Shown: positions 35,237 to 43,840 of the stretch, piece by piece
How the letters are laid out: each line of letters starts with the position of its first letter
Numbering within the stretch: position 1 is the stretch's first letter
Source: Streptomyces turgidiscabies Car8
GTDB taxonomy: Bacteria; Actinomycetota; Actinomycetes; Streptomycetales; Streptomycetaceae
Assembly (NCBI RefSeq): GCF_000331005.1
Contig: NZ_AEJB01000361.1
Span: 620,001 to 684,000 of the forward strand
DNA: 64,000 nt
Reading direction: 5' to 3'
Notes under the pieces: generated by a model
Database searches by the model: none
The model's input: only the letters and a program-made list of their open reading frames with translations
Told to the model about the DNA's origin: nothing
Program-made: the position numbers and the translations under genes

Positions 35237-35936
35237 TCACTCCGTACCGGCCGATAAGCCCGTGACGTCGGTGGACGAAGTGCTCGTCGACTGCCGGGAC
35301 GCGGCTCTCACCTTCGGCCGCGGCTCGATGGCCGTGGTGGCGGTGCACGGAGCGAACCTGCGGATCCGGTCCGGGGACCGGCTCGCCATCGTCGGCCCGT
35401 CCGGATCGGGCAAGTCGTCCCTGCTGCATCTGCTGGCCGGGCTCGAACAGCCCACCAGCGGCACCGTCACCCGGCCCGCCCTGGACGGCCCGCGCGGCAT
35501 GGGGATCGTCTTCCAGGGCGACAGCCTGATCCCCGCCCTCGACGTGGTCGAGAACACCGCGCTGCCGCTGGTCCTGGCCGGAGTGCCGGACGCCGAAGCG
35601 CAGCGGTCGGCCGCCGAGGCCCTCGCCCTGGTGGACGCCGCCGATCTGGCCGAGCGACTGCCGGAGGAGATCTCCGGCGGGCAGGCCCAGCGCGTCGCCG
35701 CCGCCCGCGTCCTGGCCCAGTCCCCCCGGCTGATCCTCGCCGACGAACCCACCGGCCGACTCGACCACACCACCGGCGGGCACGTCCTGGACGCCCTGCT
35801 GACCGCGGCCGACCGGACAGGTGCGGCCCTCGTCGTCACCACCCACGACCCGGCCATCGCCGCGCGACTCACCACCCGGCTGGCCATGCGCGACGGCCGA
35901 CTGCTCACCCCGGCCGAATCGCAGGAGGCGTCATGA
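35223..35936 (+). CDS. ABC transporter ATP-binding protein (MacB/LolD-like), 2
   Basis: A 237-residue ATPase. Walker A is GPSGSGKSS, Q-loop GIVFQGDSLIPAL, signature ISGGQAQRVAAA and Walker B LILADEPTGRLDHTTG, with His in VVTTHDPA. It follows the first ATPase with a 14-bp overlap and overlaps the permease gene by 4 bp. It probably pairs with the first ATPase to drive the permease. Confidence 0.92.
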   Translation: MSPRDHSVPADKPVTSVDEVLVDCRDAALTFGRGSMAVVAVHGANLRIRSGDRLAIVGPSGSGKSSLLHLLAGLEQPTSGTVTRPALDGPRGMGIVFQGDSLIPALDVVENTALPLVLAGVPDAEAQRSAAEALALVDAADLAERLPEEISGGQAQRVAAARVLAQSPRLILADEPTGRLDHTTGGHVLDALLTAADRTGAALVVTTHDPAIAARLTTRLAMRDGRLLTPAESQEAS

Positions 35937-38581
35937 ACACCGCATGGGCCCGCGGGCTGGCCCGCCACCGCACCGGCCGGCTCCTGGCCGCCCTGGCCGG
36001 CATCGCCCTGGCCGTCGCCCTCGTCACCTCGCTCGGTTCGTTCCTCACCGCGTCCAAGGCGACCATGACACAGCGCGCCGTGCGCTCCGTCGCCGTGGAC
36101 TGGCAGGTCGAGGTGCAGGCCGGCGCCGACCCGCGGGCGATGCTGTCCCTGGTGCGGAAAGCCCCCGGCATCCACAACGCCGTCCCGGTCGGCTTCGCCC
36201 ACAGCTCCGCGTTCACGGCCCAGGTACAGGGCAGCACCCAGACCACGGGTCCGGGCATAGTGCTGGGCCTGCCCGACGGCTACCAAAAGCTGTTCCCCGG
36301 CGAGATCCGCCCGCTCACCGGCGGTGCCGGCGGAGTTCTGCTGGCCCAGCAGACCGCCTCCAACCTGCACGTCGCCCCCGGTGACACCGTCGGCATCCGG
36401 CTCCCCGGAACGGGCGTACGCCAGGTCCGGGTGGCCGGCGTCGTCGATCTCCCGCAGGCCGACTCGCTGTTCCAGAAGGTCGGCGCGCCGCCCCAGTCCC
36501 AGCCCACCGCGCCGCCCGACAACGTCGTTCTGCTCCCCTCCGACACCTTCACCTCGCTGACCGCCCAGGCGCCCGCCGCAGGCGTCACCACGCAGGTCCA
36601 TGCCGCGCGCGACGCCAGGCTGCCCTCCGACCCGGCCTCCGCCTTCAACACCGTGACCCGCGGCGCCCACAACCTGGAGGCCCGTGCCTCGGGCGCGGCG
36701 GTCGTCGGGAACAACCTGGGCGCCGCCCTCGACTCCGCCCGTCAGGACGCCCTGTACGCACAGATCCTCTTCCTCTTCCTCGGTGTGCCCGGCGCACTCC
36801 TCGCCGCCGCGCTGACCGCCGCGGTCGCCGCGGCCGGCGGTGAACGGCGCCGCCAGGAGCAGGCGTTGCTGCGGCTGCGCGGGCTGCGGCCGGGCCGGAT
36901 CGCCGCCCTGTCCGGTCTGGAAGCCGCGCTGGTGGGGGCCGGTGGCGGCATTGCCGGACTCGGCATCGCCGCGCTGACGGGCCGTCTCGCCTTCGGGTCG
37001 GCCTCGTTCGGGACGAGCGCGGGTTCCTGGATCCTCTGGTACGCCCTGGCCTTCGTGCTCGGTGCCGTCGTGGCCGCGGGCGCCGTCCTCGTCCCCGCAC
37101 TGCGCGACCTGCGGGGCGTGACGGTCGCCGACACACGCAGGGCCGGGCGGCGTACGGGCCGCGTGTGGTGGATGCGCTACGGCCTGGACTTCGCGCTGCT
37201 GGTCTGTTCCTGGCTCGTCTTCCGCGCCTCGTCCGGCAACCAGTACGCCCTCGTCCTCGCCCCGGAGGGCGTGCCGAGCATCTCCGTGTCGTACTGGGCG
37301 TTTCTGGGCCCGGCCCTGCTGTGGTTCGGCGCCGCGCTGCTGCTGTGGCGGCTCACACTCCTCGCGCTCACCCACGGCCGAGCCGTGCTGGCCCGGCTGT
37401 CCCGCCCGCTGGCCGCGAACCTGGCGGGAACGACGGCCGCGGTCCTCTCCCGCCGCCGGCGGCCGCTGGCCCGGTCGGTGGTGCTGCTGGCGCTCGCGGT
37501 GTCCTTCGCGATCTCCACGGCGACCTTCAACGCCACGTACAAGCAGCAGGCCGAGGTCGACGCGCGGCTCACCAACGGCGCCGACGTCACCGTGACCGAG
37601 CCGCTGGGAGCGCGGACGCCGCCCAGCGCCGCCGCTTCTCTCAAGGTCTCCGGCGTACGTCATGTCGAGCCGCTCCAGCACCGGTTCGCCAACGTCGGCT
37701 CCGACCTCCAGGACCTCTACGGCGTACGCCCGGACACGATCACCTCCGCCACTTCCCTCCAGGACGCGTACTTCTCCGGAGGCAGCGCCGGCACCCTCAT
37801 GCGCAAGCTCGCGAAGCAGCCCGACGCGCTGCTGGTCAGCGCGGAGACGGTCACCGACTTCCAGCTCTCACCCGGTGACACCGTCAACCTGCGGATCCAG
37901 GACGCCCGTACGAAGGCGCTGCGCACGGTGCCCTTCCACTACGTGGGCGTCGCCAAGGAGTTCCCGACGGCGCCGAAGGACAGCTTCTTCGTCGCCAACG
38001 CCTCCTACGTGGCCCGGGCCACCGGCAGCGACGCGGTCGGCGCCTTCCTCCTGGACACCGGCGGCGCCCACCAGCAGCGGATCGCCGCCCACCTGCGGGG
38101 GCAGCTCGGCACCAGCGCCATCGTCACCGACCTCACGCAGACCCGCGGCACCGTCGGCACCAGCCTGACCGCCGTCGACCTCGCCGGACTCACCCGCATC
38201 GAGCTGGCCTTCGCGGTGCTCCTGGCCGCCGGGGCCGGCGGACTCGTCCTCGCGCTCGGCCTCGCCGAACGCCGCCGCACCTTCGCCATCGCCACCGTGC
38301 TCGGCGCGACGCGACGGCATCTGCGCGGGATGGTCCTCACCGAGGCGATCCTGCTGATCGCGGGCGGTCTGGCCGGCGGCGCGCTCATCGGCTGGGCCCT
38401 CTCCGAGATGCTCGTCAAGGTCCTGACGGGCGTGTTCGACCCGCCGCCCGCCGCCCTCGCCGTCCCGGTCGCCTATCTGACGCTGACCGCGTTCGCCGCG
38501 ACCGCGGCCGTCCTGGCCGCCGCGCTGAACGGGGTGCGCCGGGCCGCCCGACCCGCCGTCGAGGAACTTCGGGATCTGTGA
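35933..38581 (+). CDS. FtsX-like ABC permease
   Basis: An 882-residue membrane protein with two FtsX repeats. The first span is at about 15-35, followed by a large external domain (about 40-265), a three-helix bundle (about 275-400), further spans at about 415-510, a second external domain (about 530-750) and C-terminal spans (about 755-870). Such permeases with MacB/LolD ATPases export peptides or lipoproteins, or signal antimicrobial stress to a two-component system. Genes for a lipoprotein, a kinase and a regulator flank it, matching a stress-detoxification module. Confidence 0.9.
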   Translation: MNTAWARGLARHRTGRLLAALAGIALAVALVTSLGSFLTASKATMTQRAVRSVAVDWQVEVQAGADPRAMLSLVRKAPGIHNAVPVGFAHSSAFTAQVQGSTQTTGPGIVLGLPDGYQKLFPGEIRPLTGGAGGVLLAQQTASNLHVAPGDTVGIRLPGTGVRQVRVAGVVDLPQADSLFQKVGAPPQSQPTAPPDNVVLLPSDTFTSLTAQAPAAGVTTQVHAARDARLPSDPASAFNTVTRGAHNLEARASGAAVVGNNLGAALDSARQDALYAQILFLFLGVPGALLAAALTAAVAAAGGERRRQEQALLRLRGLRPGRIAALSGLEAALVGAGGGIAGLGIAALTGRLAFGSASFGTSAGSWILWYALAFVLGAVVAAGAVLVPALRDLRGVTVADTRRAGRRTGRVWWMRYGLDFALLVCSWLVFRASSGNQYALVLAPEGVPSISVSYWAFLGPALLWFGAALLLWRLTLLALTHGRAVLARLSRPLAANLAGTTAAVLSRRRRPLARSVVLLALAVSFAISTATFNATYKQQAEVDARLTNGADVTVTEPLGARTPPSAAASLKVSGVRHVEPLQHRFANVGSDLQDLYGVRPDTITSATSLQDAYFSGGSAGTLMRKLAKQPDALLVSAETVTDFQLSPGDTVNLRIQDARTKALRTVPFHYVGVAKEFPTAPKDSFFVANASYVARATGSDAVGAFLLDTGGAHQQRIAAHLRGQLGTSAIVTDLTQTRGTVGTSLTAVDLAGLTRIELAFAVLLAAGAGGLVLALGLAERRRTFAIATVLGATRRHLRGMVLTEAILLIAGGLAGGALIGWALSEMLVKVLTGVFDPPPAALAVPVAYLTLTAFAATAAVLAAALNGVRRAARPAVEELRDL

Positions 38582-39348
38582 ACGCCCCGTCCGGCTCTAC
38601 GCTGCCCAGCATGCGAACGCCCGTCACACCGGACCACAGCCGCTATCGGGTCCTCGTCGTCGAGGACGACGACACCATCGGCCGTCATCTGGAAACGGGG
38701 CTGCGCAGCAACGGCTACACCCCGACGTGGAGCCGGACCGGGACGGGCGCCCTCACCGAGTCCGCGCAGACCCCGTACGACGTGCTGCTCCTGGACCTGG
38801 GCCTGCCCGACATGGACGGCCTCGACATCGCCCGCACGCTGCGCGCCCGCCTCCCCGACCTGCTGATCATCATCCTCACCGCCCGCACGGACGATATCGA
38901 CGTCATCGCCGGCCTCGACGCCGGAGCCGACGACTATCTGGTCAAACCCTTCAGCCTGACCGTGCTGCTCGCCCGGCTGCGCGCCCATCTGCGCCGCCGG
39001 GCCATCGACGCCCCGCCGCAGCAGCCGATCCGGCTCGGCGACCTCGTCATCGACGTCACGGCCCGCCGGTGCACACTCCACGACCGTGAAGTCGAACTCC
39101 GGCCCAAGGAGTTCGAGCTGCTCGCCCTGCTCGCCCGGCACGCCGGAGAGGCCGTGTCCCGCGAGGTGCTGATGGCGGAGGTCTGGGACGAGAACTGGTT
39201 CGGCTCCACCAAGACCCTCGACGTCACGATGGCCGGCCTGCGCCGCCGCCTGGCTGACGCGGCCTCGTCCCCCGCGGCGCTACCGAGGATCTCCACCCTG
39301 CGGGGGCACGGCTACCGTCTGGAGCCCCACGCGCCGCCGCCCGTCTGA
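38578..39348 (+). CDS. OmpR-family response regulator, end of ABC operon
   Basis: A regulator of up to 256 residues. The receiver has VVEDDD, phospho-acceptor in DVLLLDLGLPDMDG and Lys in YLVKPFS; the winged helix has LRPKEFELLALLA and KTLDVTMAGLRRRL. GTG 38578 overlaps the permease stop (GTGA); ATG 38611 is an alternative that still keeps the full receiver. No kinase follows it; the kinase at 32320, divergent at the head of the operon, is the probable partner. Confidence 0.9.
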   Translation: MNAPSGSTLPSMRTPVTPDHSRYRVLVVEDDDTIGRHLETGLRSNGYTPTWSRTGTGALTESAQTPYDVLLLDLGLPDMDGLDIARTLRARLPDLLIIILTARTDDIDVIAGLDAGADDYLVKPFSLTVLLARLRAHLRRRAIDAPPQQPIRLGDLVIDVTARRCTLHDREVELRPKEFELLALLARHAGEAVSREVLMAEVWDENWFGSTKTLDVTMAGLRRRLADAASSPAALPRISTLRGHGYRLEPHAPPPV

Positions 39349-39424
39349 GGAAGGCGGCAGCGGCATCGCCCGACTGGGGTGCGACGTTCACGCGGGACAT
39401 CCCGCCGGCCGACGGCGATCAGGG

Positions 39425-40360
39425 TCAGAGCACAGAACGCCGGGCCAACAGTCCCAGCACCAGCAGACCGGGTACCAGCGGCAGCCACCCGGTCAGCAGC
39501 CGGTAGCCGAACACCGCCGACACCGCCACGGATCCGGGCGCGCCCGCCGCGGTGAGCGCGAACGCCAGCGCCGCGTCCAGGGAACCCAGCCCGCCGGGGG
39601 TGGGCAGCAGCGCCGCCGCGCCACTGGCGACGAGGTAAGCCAACAGCACCTGACCGGCGGGCAGGGCGACGTCCAGCGCGCGGACGACGGCGATCACCAC
39701 GGCGGCGTGCAGCAGCGCGAACGCCAGAGATCCGCCCCACAGCGCACACGCCCGCGCCCGGCTCCCGTGCACGGCCCGCACGTCGGTGCGGACCCGGGCG
39801 AGCGCCACCAGAAGGCGGCTGCGCAGCGGCTTGCTGAACGCCACGCCCGCGACGGCCGCGAGAACGAAGGGGACGCGGAGGACCGGAATCGACAGGTGTG
39901 GAGCAGCACGGGGTGAGGTCAGCAGCAGCGCGACGGCCAGGCCGACGCGCACGATGCCACCGGCAGCGGCCTTGACGGCGAGCGCGGTCGCCGAGCGGGC
40001 GGTGGACAGTCCGCAGCGGGTCAGGAAGCGCAGATTGACCGCGCTCGCCCCGACTCCGGCCGGCAGCAGATGGTTGGCCGCCGAAGCCGCGAACTGGGCC
40101 GCGACCAGCCGGCCGGCCGGCAGCCGTTCGGCCACCGCTCCTTGTTGTACGACGGCCGCGCACATCCAGGTCGACAGAGCCGCGGCGGCCGCCACCAGCA
40201 GCCAGCCCCGGTCCGCGGCGGCGAGCCGGTCGGTCCCGGCGTCCACCGCACGCCGATGAGCGGCAAGGACAGCGCAGCCCAGCACCATGACAACCAGCGC
40301 GACAGCGGCGTGCCAGGACAGGCGCCCGCTCCTCTTCGCCGATGCTTCGACGACGCTCAT
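39425..40360 (-). CDS. YbhN/UPF0104-type membrane protein (lysylphosphatidylglycerol synthase TM domain-like)
   Basis: A 311-residue protein with seven or eight membrane spans and the family motifs ANHLLPAGVGASAVNLRF and LLPTPGGLGSLDAAL. Related domains flip lysylphosphatidylglycerol or sit beside glycosyltransferases that use dolichol- or polyprenyl-linked sugars. It begins 4 bp after the glycosyltransferase gene stop, so the two form an operon under the BlaI-like palindrome at 41880. Confidence 0.85.
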   Translation of the reverse strand: MSVVEASAKRSGRLSWHAAVALVVMVLGCAVLAAHRRAVDAGTDRLAAADRGWLLVAAAAALSTWMCAAVVQQGAVAERLPAGRLVAAQFAASAANHLLPAGVGASAVNLRFLTRCGLSTARSATALAVKAAAGGIVRVGLAVALLLTSPRAAPHLSIPVLRVPFVLAAVAGVAFSKPLRSRLLVALARVRTDVRAVHGSRARACALWGGSLAFALLHAAVVIAVVRALDVALPAGQVLLAYLVASGAAALLPTPGGLGSLDAALAFALTAAGAPGSVAVSAVFGYRLLTGWLPLVPGLLVLGLLARRSVL

Positions 40361-40364
40361 CGCG

Positions 40365-41864
40365 TCACCGCGCCTGGGCGGCGGAGGGCCCCACGAACAC
40401 CGGCATGCCGCCTGCCTGGTGCCGGGCCCACCCGCGGGCGTATGCGGGTGGTCGACCGTCCGGCGTCGCGAGGACGGCGACCGGCTGATGCCGGGCAGCC
40501 TGCCGAATGGCGCTCGCCGTCGTGTTGGCGTTGTGGCCCCCGGTCGCGACGGAGGAACAGCCCGCGTAGAAGGCGATCGGAACGGCTTCGTACCCGGTGA
40601 GCAGGCAGGGCGGGCGTACGCCGAGCCGGTGCAGGTCGGCCGCGGTGCGGGCCCAGTCGTCGTGGGCCGCGGTAGTGCGGTGCACGGTGCGCTCCAGCAC
40701 CACGTACTGGATGGCGAGGTGCCCGGTCAGCCCAAGCGTCACCAGCGTCACGGCCGCCACACGCCATACCCCACTCGTGGCCGTGACCAGGCGGAACAGT
40801 GCGTCTGCCACCGGAATCGCGAGCAGCGCGTAGGCAGGCAGCAGGAAACGGGGCGCGGCGTACCCGATCAGGAACAGGTACGGAAACGCTGCCGAGCCCG
40901 CGCAGACCAGCAGGACGAGCATGGCCGTCGCGCGCCGGGCGCGGAGCGCCAGGACGAGGGCGAGGACGGCGAGCAGAGGAAGGGCGTACCACCAGGCCGT
41001 CACCACCGGGTTGGGCATCGCCCCGGTACACGGCCGGCACAGGGAGCGTCCGCCGAGGCTGCGCAACTGGTCGCCGGCGGCGATGTGCCAGCCGAGGCCG
41101 CCCTGGATGCGGGAGGCGTCGGACAGGCGCTGCCCCAGGCCGCCGTAGGAGACGTACGCCTCGATCACCCACTCGCCCGCTCCGGCGACCAGGCCGGCGA
41201 CCAGGGCGAGCAGCAGCCGGGGGTGCCGCCAGCGTCGTACGCCCACCTGCAGGCCGAGCAGCGGAAGGACCGCCCAGACGGCATCCATGGGCCGCATCCA
41301 GGCCATCAGCGCCACGCTCGCGCCCACGCCCCACAGGGCTGTCCGAGTGGAGCGGTCCGCCTGGGCGCGCAGGAAATATCCGGTACCGGCCAGGGCGCCG
41401 ATCGCCACCCAGAAGTTGGGCATGGCCTGCGGCGCGTAGAACAGGGTGACCCAGAGCGTCGCGAACAGAGCGCCCGCAGCGGCAAGGACCCGGGTCGGGA
41501 ACAGCCCCCGCCAGGCGCGCAGTGCCAGGAACAGGCCGAGTCCGGACAGCAGCGCCAGGTAGACGCGCAGCAGCACGGTGGACGACGACCAGGAGGCGAT
41601 GGGGGCGACCAGCAGGGGGACCCCGCGGGCGCGCGGTGCGCTGAAGAACGCGGCAGGGGCGTGGCCGCCGACCTGGCTGACGTAAACGGTCTCGTCCCAG
41701 CCCAGACCCATTCCCGGTCGTACGAAGGCGAGTTGGGCGAGCGTGAAGGCGGCCGCGACCAAGGCGAGCGAGTACGGCGCTGTGCCGCGTCGCGCGGTAC
41801 CGGCTGTCGGCGGCGCTCCGGGGCGCCGCCTGCCGGTGAGCGGGATGTTCAAGGTCTTGACCAT
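40365..41864 (-). CDS. Polytopic membrane glycosyltransferase (GT39/PMT-like)
   Basis: A 499-residue protein. The first external loop holds GMGLGWDETVYVSQV, the Asp-Glu pair typical of polyprenyl-phosphate-sugar transferases of the GT-C fold, and about eleven spans follow, with a C-terminal soluble region (about 420-499). It probably moves a mannose-like sugar from a lipid carrier to an external acceptor. A perfect TACA/TGTA palindrome lies 16 bp upstream of ATG 41864, matching operators of the BlaI genes at 13 and 20.7 kb, so it may be derepressed by the same signal. Confidence 0.78.
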   Translation of the reverse strand: MVKTLNIPLTGRRRPGAPPTAGTARRGTAPYSLALVAAAFTLAQLAFVRPGMGLGWDETVYVSQVGGHAPAAFFSAPRARGVPLLVAPIASWSSSTVLLRVYLALLSGLGLFLALRAWRGLFPTRVLAAAGALFATLWVTLFYAPQAMPNFWVAIGALAGTGYFLRAQADRSTRTALWGVGASVALMAWMRPMDAVWAVLPLLGLQVGVRRWRHPRLLLALVAGLVAGAGEWVIEAYVSYGGLGQRLSDASRIQGGLGWHIAAGDQLRSLGGRSLCRPCTGAMPNPVVTAWWYALPLLAVLALVLALRARRATAMLVLLVCAGSAAFPYLFLIGYAAPRFLLPAYALLAIPVADALFRLVTATSGVWRVAAVTLVTLGLTGHLAIQYVVLERTVHRTTAAHDDWARTAADLHRLGVRPPCLLTGYEAVPIAFYAGCSSVATGGHNANTTASAIRQAARHQPVAVLATPDGRPPAYARGWARHQAGGMPVFVGPSAAQAR

Positions 41865-41879
41865 CGTGCACCCTTCATT

Positions 41880-41894
41880 CCTACAAGTTGTAGG
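41880..41894. promoter_or_regulatory. BlaI-type palindrome upstream of the membrane glycosyltransferase
   Basis: CCTACAAGTTGTAGG is a perfect palindrome around a central G and contains TACA-AGT-TGTA, the same half-sites and 3-bp spacing as TACA-TGT-TGTA at 13304-13314. It lies between promoter and start codon of the gene at 40365-41864. No BlaI gene is adjacent, so a BlaI protein from elsewhere in the window is the candidate regulator. Confidence 0.65.
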
Positions 41895-42046
41895 ACCTCT
41901 TCACCTTGCAAGGTGTGGGATTGGAGATGGAATGGTCTAAATATTGGCAAACTATCCCGCTCTCTCGGGTAGTGCAGGGCGATGGAGACCGGGGGTGCCT
42001 GTTGAATCGGCACGGAGCGCGTGCCGGTGTGGACCCAGGCCATCTA

Positions 42047-42168
42047 GGGCCTGTTCTGAGTTGAGGTCACGGGAGGGCTGGAAGGCTGCGTAACCAGAGG
42101 ATGGACCCGCGCAGGTGGAGTCCTGCGGCGTAGCTCTCGGGTGTCTTGTCATAGCGAGTGGCCAGCCC
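42047..42168 (-). mobile_element. Truncated IS5-type element end
   Basis: About 120 bp nearly identical to the left end of the complete element at 44648-45740 (same terminal TTCTGAGTTGAGGTCACGGG and the last codons of the transposase). It includes the preceding CTAG. Similarity stops abruptly after GTGGCCAGCCC. It is a deletion remnant that, with the complete copy in the same orientation, brackets the TetR-SDR-reductase genes. Confidence 0.85.
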
Positions 42169-42307
42169 TGAGGCGGCCTTCGAGGCGCACGCCGTGTCGC
42201 CGGTGCACGCGGAGGTCACCAAACGCCTCCGCGAACTCTGCGTCGCGGGGACGGAGGCGTACCGGCTCGGCCTGGTCGCCGGGAAGGGGCTCCCCGCGGC
42301 GTCTTGA
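42167..42307 (+). pseudogene. C-terminal gene fragment abutting IS remnant
   Basis: A frame open from the IS junction reads EAAFEAHAVSPVHAEVTKRL and then RELCVAGTEAYRLG before a TGA at 42305. It has no start, and the codon use is normal for the region. It appears to be the end of a gene cut by the IS element. The family is not recognised. Confidence 0.35.
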
Positions 42308-42327
42308 GACAACGCGCGTCTCGACGG

Positions 42328-43020
42328 TCAGGTGCCGCAGGCCCCGTTTCCGCCGAGGCTGATCATGGCGCGGTACAGCTGCTCGCCGGTGAGCGGCGGC
42401 GCCGGCAGCAGGTGGGCGCGGTCGGTTCGGAAGCCGTCGAGCAGAAGGTAGAGGTGGCGGCGCCAGGCGTTTGGGGCGATGGCGTGGGTGGCCTCGGTGA
42501 CGCGGCTGTGCGACCAGATGACGAAGGCGAGGTCCTCGGGGGTGAGGTCGGGGCGCAGGCTGCCCTGTTCCTGCGCTCGCTCGACGATGTGTACACCGAG
42601 TTCGCGGATGCGGGTCTGGGCGCCCGCCAGGCAGGCGCTCTCCGGCAGTCGTATGGAGGCCAGGTCGTTGAACCCCCGGTCCTGTGACTGGAGTTCGCAC
42701 ATGGTCTCCAGGAAGTGGCACAGCCCCGCCCAGGCGTCGTCCATGGTGACGGCCTTCTCGGCGGCCTCCCGCCAGAGGGCCAGCTTCTCGGCGAAGGTCG
42801 CCTGCACCAGGTCCAGCCGGGTGGGGAAGTGCCGGTACAGCGTGCCGATGGCCAGCCCGGCCCGCTTGGCCACCTGCTCCAGGGGGGCCTCCAGGCCCTG
42901 CTCGGCGAAGCAGGAGCGGGCCGCGGTGAGCAGGGCCTCGCGATTGCGCTGCGCGTCGCGCCGCAGGGGGCGGACAGGGGCCGGGTTCCCGGCGGAGGCG
43001 GACGGAGGGTCGATGGCCAT
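42328..43020 (-). CDS. TetR-family repressor
   Basis: A 230-residue regulator. The HTH covers about 25-70 (REALLTAARSCFAEQGLEA, GTLYRHFPTRLDL), and the rest is an all-helical ligand-binding domain. It is divergent from the SDR gene; between them lies a perfect 19-bp inverted repeat (43041-43090) that is the likely operator. By family logic it represses itself and the oxidoreductase genes until a small molecule binds. Confidence 0.93.
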   Translation of the reverse strand: MAIDPPSASAGNPAPVRPLRRDAQRNREALLTAARSCFAEQGLEAPLEQVAKRAGLAIGTLYRHFPTRLDLVQATFAEKLALWREAAEKAVTMDDAWAGLCHFLETMCELQSQDRGFNDLASIRLPESACLAGAQTRIRELGVHIVERAQEQGSLRPDLTPEDLAFVIWSHSRVTEATHAIAPNAWRRHLYLLLDGFRTDRAHLLPAPPLTGEQLYRAMISLGGNGACGT

Positions 43021-43040
43021 GTCCCTCAGGCTACCAACCG

Positions 43041-43090
43041 GAGGGATGCCTCATGTTCTCTGCTACGCTCCAGAACATGAGGCATCCCTC
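43041..43090. promoter_or_regulatory. Perfect 19-bp inverted repeat, TetR operator candidate
   Basis: Arms GAGGGATGCCTCATGTTCT (43041-43059) and AGAACATGAGGCATCCCTC (43072-43090) are exact reverse complements with a 12-bp spacer. It starts 20 bp upstream of the TetR gene and ends about 80 bp before the SDR start. The 31-bp centre-to-centre distance of the arms fits two dimers, or two operator halves each containing the palindromic core CATG. Confidence 0.75.
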
Positions 43091-43168
43091 GACTTTCAGT
43101 CCTGGCCGCTGTCGTGGCGGGAGGTGCCCCTCATCGATCCGACCCGTCCGACCAGAGGAGCACCACCC

Positions 43169-43840
43169 ATGCCCGTCATCGCTGTCATCGGGGCAGGCCC
43201 AGGCCTGGGCCTGTCCATCGCCCGCCGCTTCGGAAGGGAGGGTTTCCAGGTGGCCCTGGTCTCCCGGACCCAGGACAAGCTCGACGCGCTCGCCGCGCGG
43301 CTCGCCGAGGAGGGCATCGAGGCTGTGGGCTTCGCCGCGGACGTGACGCGTCCCGACTCGCTGCAGTCGGCGCTCGCCGCGGCCGCCGACCGGTTCGGGG
43401 CGGTCGACGTACTGGAGTACTCGCCCGCCGACCCCACGTTCGCCGGCGCCGCCGCCGTCGACGCTACGGCGCAGGACCTCCACAAGCAGCTCGACTACTA
43501 CTTGTACGGAGCGGTTGCCGCGGTCCGTCAGGTGTTGCCCGCCATGCTCGAACGCGGCAGTGGCACCCTGCTGTTCTCCACGGGTGCCTCCTCGGTCCGG
43601 CCGAGCGGCGGCGCGTTCGGCAGCATCGGCGTCGCGGCGGCGGCCCTGCGCAACTACGCCATGGCCCTGGGCATCGACCTCGCCGAGCACGGGGTGCACG
43701 CCGCGCACGTGGCGATCGGGGTGTTCATCGGCAGCGGTCCCGGCACCGAGCCCGAGACCATCGCCGAGCACTACTGGGACGCCTACACCAAGCGCGACCA
43801 GGCCGAGATCGTCCACACCGTCCCCGGCGGCATCCGGTGA
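43169..43840 (+). CDS. Short-chain dehydrogenase/reductase (SDR)
   Basis: A 223-residue NAD(P)-dependent enzyme. The cofactor motif is GAGPGLGLSIARRF (a TGxxxGxG variant), and Asp in FAADVT follows. The active-site region is atypical: LLFSTGASSVRPSG provides the Ser, but the usual YxxxK reads around GSIGVAAAALRNY, so the Tyr/Lys pair is not clear. The enzyme may be a divergent or non-classical SDR. ATG 43169 was chosen after AGAGGAGCACC. It overlaps the F420-type reductase gene by 4 bp. Confidence 0.82.
   Translation: MPVIAVIGAGPGLGLSIARRFGREGFQVALVSRTQDKLDALAARLAEEGIEAVGFAADVTRPDSLQSALAAAADRFGAVDVLEYSPADPTFAGAAAVDATAQDLHKQLDYYLYGAVAAVRQVLPAMLERGSGTLLFSTGASSVRPSGGAFGSIGVAAAALRNYAMALGIDLAEHGVHAAHVAIGVFIGSGPGTEPETIAEHYWDAYTKRDQAEIVHTVPGGIR

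Noticed and set aside
35237..37681. Long minus-strand open frame of 814 codons
   Set aside because: It is antisense to the ABC ATPase and FtsX-type permease genes; long antisense frames are common in high-GC DNA and this one has low-complexity Gly/Arg/Gln composition without family resemblance.
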